DNA of 13,508 bases from Actinomycetes bacterium (GTDB lineage Bacteria > Actinomycetota > Actinomycetes > Mycobacteriales > Mycobacteriaceae). Positions 6,430 to 12,456 of the stretch are shown here, one piece after another; position 1 is the stretch's first letter, and each line of letters begins with the position of its first letter. The DNA lies in assembly GCA_023460175.1 (NCBI GenBank), contig JAEWRC010000086.1, forward strand, positions 1-13,508. Direction: 5' to 3'. A program made the translations under genes and the position numbers. The notes below the pieces were generated by a model, which was not told the origin of the DNA, did not search any database, and worked only from the letters and a program-made list of their open reading frames with translations.

Positions 6430-6448
6430 CAACTAGTTGGCCAGTGTA
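6430..6448 (-). promoter_or_regulatory. tetR promoter with KstR2-like palindromic operator
   Basis: CAACTAGTTG (6430-6439) is a perfect 10-bp palindrome resembling the KstR2 half-site layout CAAG-NN-CTTG with one base changed per arm. Minus-strand TACACT (6448-6443) fits a TANNNT -10 and would start transcription within the palindrome. A bound TetR protein would therefore block its own gene. The divergent small ORF starts 64 bp away and could be co-regulated. Confidence 0.5.
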
Positions 6449-6490
6449 GGCAATGGGCCTGATCCCCGCTGCGCGGGACTCGCTGCGGGC

Positions 6491-6496
6491 TACACT
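6491..6496 (+). promoter_or_regulatory. -10 element of a leaderless promoter for the 36-codon ORF
   Basis: TACACT fits TANNNT and is followed by 6 nt and then ATG 6503, placing the transcription start at or next to the A of the start codon. No clear -35 is seen, which is common in mycobacterial promoters. A small hairpin (CCCGC-TGC-GCGGG, 6465-6477) lies upstream. Confidence 0.5.
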
Positions 6497-6502
6497 TCGC
6501 GC

Positions 6503-6613
6503 ATGGATCCGAATCCCGACTACGACGCCAGCGACGAGATCGAGTACTTCTTCTCGTGGCTGCCCTGGGCCCTGCGCGGCAACTACCCGCCCCCGGCCTA
6601 CCCCCCGGTCTAA
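6503..6613 (+). CDS. Leaderless small protein of 36 aa, function unknown
   Basis: I do not recognise this short frame. It starts ATG GAT CCG and ends TAA at 6611-6613. The product has an acidic N-terminus (MDPNPDYDASDEIEYF), an aromatic/hydrophobic patch (FFSWLPWALRG) and a proline-rich tail (NYPPPAYPPV). There is no Shine-Dalgarno, but a TANNNT -10 ends 6 nt before the ATG, as in mycobacterial leaderless genes. The HAD phosphatase begins 9 nt after its stop without an obvious ribosome-binding site, so translation of this ORF may deliver ribosomes to that gene. The composition is ordered and unlike random GC-rich frame. It could be a functional small protein or a regulatory leader peptide. 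Confidence 0.6.
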   Translation: MDPNPDYDASDEIEYFFSWLPWALRGNYPPPAYPPV

Positions 6614-6622
6614 ATCGCCGGC

Positions 6623-7396
6623 GTGCGCGCGACGTCGCAATGCTGGCTCACCGACATGGACGGCGTCCTTGTCCGTGAGGAGCACGCGCTGCCGGGTGCT
6701 GCCGAATTCCTGGCGGCGCTCATCGACAAGGCCCGGCCCTTTCTGGTCCTGACCAACAATTCGATCTTCACCCCGCGTGATCTGGCCGCGCGCCTGGTGC
6801 GCTCCGGGCTGCACGTGCCCGAGGAGTCCATCTGGACCTCCGCGCTGGCGACGGCCACTTTCCTCGACGCCCAATTGCCCGGCGGGTCGGCCTATGTCAT
6901 CGGCGAGGCCGGCCTGACCACCGCGCTGCACGAGGTCGGCTACACGCTCACCGACGTCGACCCGGACTTCGTGGTCCTCGGCGAGACCCGCACCTACTCC
7001 TTCGAGGCCATCACCAAGGCCATCCGGCTGATCGGCAAGGGCGCCCGATTCATCGCCACCAATCCCGACGTGACCGGCCCGTCGGCCGAGGGACCGCTGC
7101 CGGCGACCGGATCCGTCGCCGCGATGATCACCAAGGCCACCGGCTACGAACCCTACTTCGTCGGCAAGCCCAACCCGATGATGTTCCGCAGCGCGATGAA
7201 CCGCATCGACGCGCACTCGGAGAGCACCACCATGATCGGCGACCGGATGGACACCGACGTGGTCGCCGGCATCGAGGCGGGCCTGGACACCATCCTCGTG
7301 CTGACGGGCTCGACCGCCGAGGCCGACATCGCCCGCTACCCGTTCCGCCCCGGCCGGGTGCTGCCGTCGATCGCCGACGTCATCGAGTTGGTCTGA
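6623..7396 (+). CDS. HAD-superfamily (class IIA, NagD-like) phosphatase
   Basis: Probable cytosolic phosphatase acting on a small phosphorylated metabolite; the substrate cannot be read from sequence. It has 257 aa, the usual NagD size. All four HAD motifs are present: motif I DMDGV (nucleophile D11, general acid D13), motif II TNNS (44-47), motif III Lys182 in VGKPNPMMF, and motif IV GDRMDTD (206-212). The C2-type cap lies between motifs II and III, with GEAGLTTALHEVGY and the IATNPD segment. GTG at 6623 leaves only nine residues before motif I, about as short as the fold permits. No Shine-Dalgarno is evident, so translation is probably coupled to the small ORF ending 9 nt upstream. Its stop is 4 nt from the convergent oleate hydratase stop. 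Confidence 0.9.
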   Translation: MRATSQCWLTDMDGVLVREEHALPGAAEFLAALIDKARPFLVLTNNSIFTPRDLAARLVRSGLHVPEESIWTSALATATFLDAQLPGGSAYVIGEAGLTTALHEVGYTLTDVDPDFVVLGETRTYSFEAITKAIRLIGKGARFIATNPDVTGPSAEGPLPATGSVAAMITKATGYEPYFVGKPNPMMFRSAMNRIDAHSESTTMIGDRMDTDVVAGIEAGLDTILVLTGSTAEADIARYPFRPGRVLPSIADVIELV

Positions 7397-7400
7397 GGCG

Positions 7401-9170
7401 TCAGTCCGCCGCGGGCACCAGCCCGTACTCGGCGAGCAATTCCCCGACCTCATTGCCGGTCACCTTGTCGATCATCCGTTTCCTGATGATCTCGGGAATC
7501 GGAATGTCGACCTCCTTGCCGTCACGCAGATGCAGCGTCGCGTTGAGGAGACTGCGGACGTCGTAGGTCGACCCGTACACGTCCGGCACGCCCCGCTCGA
7601 CACCGAGTAGCCGGTAGGCCGCTTCCATTCCGGTGCGCACCGAGTATTCGGTGGTGAAGATGCAGTCGCGGGTGGTCTCGGCGAACTGGCCGATGAAGGC
7701 GAAGTTCACCGCACCGTCGGGCACCACATTGGGCCGGTCGCCGGCCTTCCGCGGCATGAAGAACGACGTGACGTAGGGCATCATCACCGGCACGGCCTTG
7801 GCCGCGGTGGCCGCCAGTTCCGGGATCTCCTCCTCGGGAACGCCCAAGTGGTACAACCACTCCTGGGTGATCTCCTCGCCGGTGCAGTCCTGCATGGGCT
7901 TCTTGACGTAGTCGCCGGGGGTCTCGACGAACAACCCGTACACCCACACCACGATCTGGTCCTTGGGTTGCTGCTTGAAGTGCGGCTGGCGGTTCACCGT
8001 CCAGCTCATCAACCAACTCGAGTCGCGCGCGGTGACGATCCCGCCGGTAACCACCCGACCGGAGAACGGATCCCGCTTACAGATCTTGCGGATGTACTCG
8101 GGGATACGGCGATCCAGGGTGGTCACCGTCGCGGACTCCCACTTGGTCTTCGGGATGTGCGCACCGAACACGTCGGGATGCCCGAACGACGGATCCTTTT
8201 CCGCGATGCGCCGCCACAGATCCCAGGCCGGCGCGGGGCCGGTGTTGAGTTTGGCCGGCGTGTGATGGTCGCCGTCATCGGAGTTCTCGGTCAATGACCC
8301 GATGGTGGTCAACACCAGGTCGTCGACCCCGAGGTCGACACCGCCCGCCTCGCCCTCAGAGAGCCAGTGAATCCTGCTGGCCTGCTTGCGATTACCGTCG
8401 AAAACGAAATCGATATCGGTGACTTCGGTGTCGAACCGGAAGGTCACGCCCTGATCGAGGAGCCACTTGTACATGGGTAGCACCAAAGACTCGTACTGGT
8501 TGTACTTGGTGAACTTCAGCGTCGAAAGATCGGGCAGGCCCTTGATGTGGTGGATGAAGCGGTGCAGGTACAGCTTCATCTCCAGGGCGCTGTGCCACTC
8601 CTCGAAGGCGAACATGGTGCGCCAGTACAGCCAGAAGTTGCTGTCCAGGAACTCCCTGTCGAACACCTCGTCGATGCGCTTGTTCTCCATCTCCTCGCGG
8701 GTCGCGAGGAACACCTTCAGGAGTTCGTGTTGCACCTTGGCACTGAGGTCGAACTTGCCGTCGGTGTGCGCGTCCTGTCCCTGCTTCTCGGTCACCCGGC
8801 ACAGGCTGGAGTTGGGATCATCCTTGTTGAGCCAATAGAACTCGTCGAGCACGCTGTAGCCGTCGACCTCGAGCGACGGTATGGACCGGAACAGATCCCA
8901 CAGGCATTCCATGTGGTCTTCCATCTCGCGACCACCGCGGATCACAAAGCCCTTCTCGGGCATCTTGATGCCGTCGAGAGCACCGCCGGGGAGCTTCAAC
9001 CGCTCCAGGATGGTGATCTGATCACCGCGCATCTTGCCGTCGCGAATCATGAAGACCGCCGAGGCCATCGAGGCCAGGCCGGCACCGACGAACCAAGCCG
9101 TCTTGCGGTCGACGCCTTCCGGTTTACGGGACTGGACGAACGAATAGTAGTTTCCCGCGGTGTATTCCAT
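7401..9170 (-). CDS. ohyA: Oleate hydratase (FAD-binding, myosin-cross-reactive antigen family)
   Basis: This enzyme adds water across the cis-9 double bond of oleate and related unsaturated fatty acids, giving 10-hydroxystearate-type products. The 589-aa protein has the FAD dinucleotide-binding motif VGAGLASMASAVFM (28-41), the ERLKLPGGALDG segment (56-67), and RGGREMEDHMECL containing Glu82. EMKLYLHRFIHHI contains Tyr201. By family knowledge these correspond to the water-activating Glu and proton-donating Tyr of characterised hydratases (E82/Y201 in S. aureus OhyA). The C-terminal FAD segment FAFIGQFAETTRDCIFTTEYSVRTGM is intact. ATG at 9170 is chosen over longer frames because AAGGAG (9183-9178) lies 7 nt upstream and the protein then begins MEYTAGNYYSF like the family. 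It is the third gene of the hdeD operon. I do not recall an orthologue in M. tuberculosis. Confidence 0.96.
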   Translation of the reverse strand: MEYTAGNYYSFVQSRKPEGVDRKTAWFVGAGLASMASAVFMIRDGKMRGDQITILERLKLPGGALDGIKMPEKGFVIRGGREMEDHMECLWDLFRSIPSLEVDGYSVLDEFYWLNKDDPNSSLCRVTEKQGQDAHTDGKFDLSAKVQHELLKVFLATREEMENKRIDEVFDREFLDSNFWLYWRTMFAFEEWHSALEMKLYLHRFIHHIKGLPDLSTLKFTKYNQYESLVLPMYKWLLDQGVTFRFDTEVTDIDFVFDGNRKQASRIHWLSEGEAGGVDLGVDDLVLTTIGSLTENSDDGDHHTPAKLNTGPAPAWDLWRRIAEKDPSFGHPDVFGAHIPKTKWESATVTTLDRRIPEYIRKICKRDPFSGRVVTGGIVTARDSSWLMSWTVNRQPHFKQQPKDQIVVWVYGLFVETPGDYVKKPMQDCTGEEITQEWLYHLGVPEEEIPELAATAAKAVPVMMPYVTSFFMPRKAGDRPNVVPDGAVNFAFIGQFAETTRDCIFTTEYSVRTGMEAAYRLLGVERGVPDVYGSTYDVRSLLNATLHLRDGKEVDIPIPEIIRKRMIDKVTGNEVGELLAEYGLVPAAD

Positions 9171-9177
9171 GACTGAA

Positions 9178-9183
9178 CTCCTT
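9178..9183 (-). promoter_or_regulatory. Ribosome-binding site deciding the oleate hydratase start
   Basis: Minus-strand AAGGAG lies 7 nt before ATG 9170 and rules out the 32-codon longer frame from 9266, which would overlap the upstream gene. Confidence 0.8.
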
Positions 9184-9225
9184 GAGACTGAAGACTGTGC
9201 GATACGGCCCCCCGCCCCCAGGGCT

Positions 9226-9447
9226 TCAGCGACCGAGGCGCTCCTTGACCACGTCCACGCCGTCATGGCTCAGGCGGGCCAGCACCGCCGCCCGTGACAC
9301 CGGATCCAGCGCCGCGATCATGGCTTCGATGTCCGCCGTCGTCGCCTTGACGGTGGACCGTTTCCGGCCGAACAGTCGCAGCACGACGACGAGCAGTGCC
9401 GCGCCTGCGGCGGCGATGGCGGTCCGGGTGAGGGTCGATTCGTTCAT
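9226..9447 (-). CDS. Small single-helix membrane protein (73 aa), unknown function
   Basis: No family is recognised. The 73-aa product has one clear membrane helix (about 8-26, TAIAAAGAALLVVVLRLFG). A basic stop-transfer patch follows (GRKRSTVK, 27-34), then a soluble C-terminal segment with the helical, acidic/hydrophobic pattern ATTADIEAMIAALDPVSRAAVLARLSHDG. Positive charges after the helix predict a cytoplasmic C-terminus. ATG at 9447 is preceded by GGAG at 6-nt spacing. It sits between hdeD (51-nt gap) and the oleate hydratase gene (55-nt gap), all on one strand, so the three are probably one transcript. It could tether or regulate the peripheral hydratase at the membrane; this is inference. 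Confidence 0.8.
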   Translation of the reverse strand: MNESTLTRTAIAAAGAALLVVVLRLFGRKRSTVKATTADIEAMIAALDPVSRAAVLARLSHDGVDVVKERLGR

Positions 9448-9498
9448 CTTTGTCTCCTGTGGTTCAGGCGGTTTCAGCTGCGAGGTGTCGGCGGTGGA

Positions 9499-10080
9499 CT
9501 ATGCCGCTGTGGCGGCTCGGCCGATACCGCTGCGCATCTTGAGTGCCTTGACGATCTGCCCGATACCGACGACGACGAGGCAGATACCGGTCACGATCGC
9601 CAGCAGGACGATGGAATCTATCGGCGAAGCCAGGACGATCATCCCGGCCAGGACGGTGATCACGCCGAGGAAGATCTGCCAACCGCGGCCGGGCAGATCC
9701 GGATAGCTGATGCCCAGGACGGTTTCGGAGACGCCCTGGAAGATGAACCCGACACCGATCCAGATCGCCAGGAACAGCACGCCGAGGCCTTCGCCGAAGT
9801 TCCGAAATGCCAAGACCGCCAGCACCACCGACAGCGCGCCGGTGATGAAGAACAGCACCCGGGTGCCCGCCGACTCGTCGGCTCCGAAGGCCGCCACCAC
9901 CTGAGCGATACCCGACACCAGCAGGTACACCCCGAACAGCACGGCGGCGACCACGATCGAGATCGTGGGCCAGACCAGCAACAGGATGCCCAAGGCCAGG
10001 GCGAACACGCCCCAGGCCAATGCGGTCTGCCAGAGCGCACGCAACAAACGGGGGGTGGTCAGCGACCCGGATAACGACAT
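9499..10080 (-). CDS. HdeD-family (DUF308) six-helix membrane protein
   Basis: This integral inner-membrane protein of the HdeD/DUF308 family is linked in E. coli to acid resistance; the biochemical role is unknown. Its 193 aa contain six hydrophobic helices at about 17-37, 40-63, 74-92, 98-117, 132-152 and 155-177. They are arranged as the repeated helix pairs typical of the family (LALGILLLVWPTISIV and LAGMIVLASPIDSIVLL are matching repeat segments). ATG at 10080 is chosen because GGAGGAG (10091-10085) lies just upstream and the product begins MSLSGSLTTPRLL; the longer frame from 10182 has no ribosome-binding site and a non-membrane, Arg/Pro-rich extension. It is the first gene of the hdeD-small membrane protein-oleate hydratase operon and divergent from the PucR regulator. 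Confidence 0.9.
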   Translation of the reverse strand: MSLSGSLTTPRLLRALWQTALAWGVFALALGILLLVWPTISIVVAAVLFGVYLLVSGIAQVVAAFGADESAGTRVLFFITGALSVVLAVLAFRNFGEGLGVLFLAIWIGVGFIFQGVSETVLGISYPDLPGRGWQIFLGVITVLAGMIVLASPIDSIVLLAIVTGICLVVVGIGQIVKALKMRSGIGRAATAA

Positions 10081-10149
10081 ACTTCTCCTCCGACGACTAC
10101 CTGTAGCAACGGGCGCCCGGCCCCGACATCGCGCACCGAGGCAAGGATT

Positions 10150-10174
10150 CGGCGCGGGCAAATTGCCCGCGCCG
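10150..10174. repeat. Perfect 25-bp palindrome between the hdeD operon and pucR-type gene
   Basis: The arms CGGCGCGGGCAA and TTGCCCGCGCCG are exact 12-bp reverse complements around a single A. It lies 70-94 bp upstream of hdeD and 129-153 bp upstream of the regulator's GTG. The odd-centred dyad without a following T-run points to a dimeric regulator-binding site rather than a terminator. It would fall about +7 to +31 of a hdeD transcript starting near 10181. Confidence 0.7.
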
Positions 10175-10187
10175 GTGTACATTTCGG

Positions 10188-10193
10188 ATTCTA
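10188..10193 (-). promoter_or_regulatory. Candidate -10 of the hdeD-oleate hydratase operon
   Basis: Minus-strand TAGAAT fits TANNNT and lies 14 bp upstream of the 25-bp palindrome. No good TTGACA-like -35 lies 16-19 bp further upstream, so either the promoter needs an activator or uses an alternative sigma factor, or the call is wrong. Confidence 0.3.
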
Positions 10194-10258
10194 CGGCAAA
10201 CTCCGTGTTTCGTCCCCTGTTCTCGCAGACAACATTTCGCAGATCGGGGTGTGTCCGA

Positions 10259-10296
10259 CCACAAGTGTGGCAACGCGGGCGCCACCCTCCTATGCT
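10259..10296 (+). promoter_or_regulatory. Leaderless promoter of the PucR-type regulator, with CCACA-AG-TGTGG dyad
   Basis: TATGCT (10291-10296) fits TANNNT and ends 6 nt before GTG 10303. The inverted repeat CCACA-AG-TGTGG (10259-10270) covers about -44 to -33 relative to a start at 10303, i.e. the -35 region, and could serve for autoregulation. Confidence 0.45.
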
Positions 10297-10302
10297 TCGA
10301 GC

Positions 10303-11517
10303 GTGAGCTCAGTCGATGACGACGACCAACTCGTCGAGCTTGGTGGACTGCTGGAGTCCCGGGTCGAGGAGATCGCCCGCGGCGTCGTCGATTCGGTGCG
10401 GACCGGGGTCGAGTTCTACCGCAACAACGACATCGTCACGGATGACGATCTGTTCGAGACCGCGGTGGGCCATCTGCGACTGGTGTTCCAGGCGATGCAG
10501 AACGGCGCCACCTTCGACACCACCCCGGCCTCGGTGACCGGCCGCAAGCGGGCCGCCGCCGGCGTGCCGATGAGTCCCGTCATGGATGCCTTCCGCGTGG
10601 CAAGCCACCACGCGTGGATCCTGATGGTCGAGTTTGTCAGCGATCATCCGGAGATCAGCGGTCCGGCGCTGTTGCGCGCCACCGAGCGATTCTGGGACGG
10701 CCAGGATCGCTACACCTCGGCGATGACCGCGGCCTACCACGAGCAGGCCACCCATCAGGTCCTCGAGGACGCCGCCGAACAAGCGGCGCTGACCGAGGCC
10801 CTGCTGCAGGGACGGCCCCTCGGCGACCACAGCCTGTGGGAGGCCGCGCAGCTGTTGGGCATTCCGGCGCAGGGCCCCTACGTCGTGGTCGCCGCCACGG
10901 TGCCGCAGGTTGGGAGACAGGCACTTCCGCGGATCGGGGCGCTGCTGCGCGACGTCGACATTTTCTCGGCCTGGCGGTTACTGCCCGACCTGCAGATCGG
11001 CATTGTGCACATTCCCACCCCGGCCGCCCTCGGTGAGATGATCGAGCTACTGCGCCAAGTGACGACCACCCGGGTCGGGGTGAGCCCGGTGTTCGCCGAC
11101 CTGGCTGACACCGCGCGGTCCTTGCGCTATGCGCGGGTGGCGATGGCCTCCCCCACCGCCCGCGACCCGGTGGGCGTCTTCGACGACTCGATCCTGGGCG
11201 TGGCGGCCGTCAGCGCACCGGAGGTCACCCGCAAGATCTCCGAGCTCACCCTGGGCGCCTTCCATGATCTGCCCGCGGACGAAAGACGGCTCCTGCTCGA
11301 CACTTTCGCGGCGTGGCTGGACCACGACGGCTCGACGCAGGGATCCGGCGACGCACTGTTCTGCCATCCCAACACGGTGCGGAACCGGCTTCGTCGTATC
11401 GAGGAACACACCGGCAAGTCACTGAGCAATCCTCGTGAGCTTGCCGAGCTCTGCCTGGCCTTCGAGGTCGCCGCGCGCATCGGCGAACAACGCCCCACGG
11501 ACCCGTCATCCAACTAG
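10303..11517 (+). CDS. PucR/CdaR-type transcriptional regulator
   Basis: This is a DNA-binding regulator of 404 aa from GTG 10303. The N-terminal half is an all-helical sensor of the RsbRD-like type common in actinobacterial PucR proteins (about 10-170, e.g. ESRVEEIARGVVDSV, GVPMSPVMDAFRVASHHAW). A middle GGDEF-like/CdaR domain follows (about 190-320, with RVGVSPVFADLADTARSLRYAR). The C-terminal PucR helix-turn-helix lies at about 350-395 (FCHPNTVRNRLRRIEEHTGKSL followed by ELAELCLAFEVAARI). The GTG is preferred to a longer frame from 10249 because TATGCT lies 6 nt upstream (leaderless) and the longer N-terminus is not family-like. It is divergent from the hdeD-oleate hydratase operon and 15 nt upstream of the dehydrogenase gene, so it probably controls one or both. 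Confidence 0.9.
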   Translation: MSSVDDDDQLVELGGLLESRVEEIARGVVDSVRTGVEFYRNNDIVTDDDLFETAVGHLRLVFQAMQNGATFDTTPASVTGRKRAAAGVPMSPVMDAFRVASHHAWILMVEFVSDHPEISGPALLRATERFWDGQDRYTSAMTAAYHEQATHQVLEDAAEQAALTEALLQGRPLGDHSLWEAAQLLGIPAQGPYVVVAATVPQVGRQALPRIGALLRDVDIFSAWRLLPDLQIGIVHIPTPAALGEMIELLRQVTTTRVGVSPVFADLADTARSLRYARVAMASPTARDPVGVFDDSILGVAAVSAPEVTRKISELTLGAFHDLPADERRLLLDTFAAWLDHDGSTQGSGDALFCHPNTVRNRLRRIEEHTGKSLSNPRELAELCLAFEVAARIGEQRPTDPSSN

Positions 11518-11532
11518 AGAAAGTTGCACACC

Positions 11533-12390
11533 ATGTCAGCTGCCATCACCAATGTCACCGTTCTGGGTACCGGGGTGCTCGGATCGCAGATTGCCTACCA
11601 GAGCGCGTTCAAGGGCTGCACCGTGACCGCCTACGACATCAACGACGACGTGCTCGCCACCGCCCGGAAACGCTTCGCCACGCTGTCCGACACCTATGCG
11701 CGCGAGGTGCCGGACGCCAAGGACGGCGCCAACGAGGCCGCCCTGACCCGGTTGACGCTGACCTCCGATCTGGCCGCCGCGGTCGGCGACGCCGACCTGG
11801 TGATCGAGGCCATCCCGGAGGTCGCCGACCTCAAACGCCAAACCTTCCAGAAGGTCGGTGAACTCGCGCCCGCGAAAACCATCATCGCGACAAACTCGTC
11901 CACCTTGCTGCCGAGCGAACTCAAGGATTCGACCGGCCGACCGGACCGATTCCTGGCCCTGCACTTCGCCAATCGCGTCTGGCAGCTCAACACCGCCGAG
12001 ATCATGGGCACCCCCGACACCGACCCCGCGGTGTACTCCCGGGTCGTCGAGTTCGCCAAGGCCATCGGCATGGTGCCCATCGAATTGCACAAGGAGAAGG
12101 CCGGTTACGTCCTCAATTCCCTGCTGGTGCCGTTCCTGCACGCCGCCGCCCAACTGGCCGCCGGCGGCTACGCCGACCCCGCCGACGTCGACACCACGTG
12201 GCGCATCGGCACCGGTGCGCCCCTGGGGCCGTTCCAGATCTACGACATCATCGGTCTGAACACGCCCTACAACATCATGGCGCACGGCGATGCCGAATCT
12301 CAGCAGTTGGCGGCCTGGCTCAAGACCAACTACATCGACAAGGGCAAGCTGGGCATGGAGTCCGGCGAGGGGTTCTACAAATACACCTGA
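11533..12390 (+). CDS. 3-hydroxyacyl-CoA (3-hydroxybutyryl-CoA type) dehydrogenase
   Basis: This NAD-dependent oxidoreductase interconverts 3-hydroxyacyl-CoA and 3-ketoacyl-CoA in beta-oxidation or C4 metabolism. The 285 aa match the short-chain FadB2/PaaH type. The Rossmann motif is GTGVLG (12-17), with Asp35 (YDIN) positioned for the NAD ribose. NSSTLLPSEL follows. The catalytic His144 (ALHFANR) and Glu156 (TAEIM) have the standard 12-residue spacing, and Asn195 is in VLNS. The C-terminal domain ends with the signature GAPLGPFQIYDIIGLNT and GEGFYKY. ATG at 11533 is used; GAGAAAG upstream is a modest ribosome-binding site. It starts 15 nt after the regulator's stop, so the two are cotranscribed. 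The VWQLNTAEI stretch replaces the commoner HFxNPxxxMxLVE, so substrate preference may differ. Confidence 0.92.
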   Translation: MSAAITNVTVLGTGVLGSQIAYQSAFKGCTVTAYDINDDVLATARKRFATLSDTYAREVPDAKDGANEAALTRLTLTSDLAAAVGDADLVIEAIPEVADLKRQTFQKVGELAPAKTIIATNSSTLLPSELKDSTGRPDRFLALHFANRVWQLNTAEIMGTPDTDPAVYSRVVEFAKAIGMVPIELHKEKAGYVLNSLLVPFLHAAAQLAAGGYADPADVDTTWRIGTGAPLGPFQIYDIIGLNTPYNIMAHGDAESQQLAAWLKTNYIDKGKLGMESGEGFYKYT

Positions 12391-12456
12391 CCGGAGGCGC
12401 CGCGCTGCCGTAACTTGTCGGTCGGATGCTCGACGTTTCTGCCGGAGGGACGCGCA

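Noticed and set aside
6465..6477. CCCGC-TGC-GCGGG hairpin as an intrinsic terminator
   Set aside because: Only 5-bp arms, no T-run on either strand, and it lies between divergent promoters where no terminator is needed.
7394..7403. Terminator between the convergent HAD and oleate hydratase genes
   Set aside because: Only 4 bp separate the stops and no hairpin with a T-run is visible on either strand.
6422..7453. A 343-codon minus-strand frame opposite the HAD phosphatase
   Set aside because: It would overlap the oleate hydratase 3' end, the tetR operator and all four HAD motifs. The composition is typical of antisense shadows.
9171..9266. Longer oleate hydratase starting at 9266
   Set aside because: It would overlap the 73-aa gene. 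AAGGAG 7 nt before ATG 9170 fixes the shorter start.
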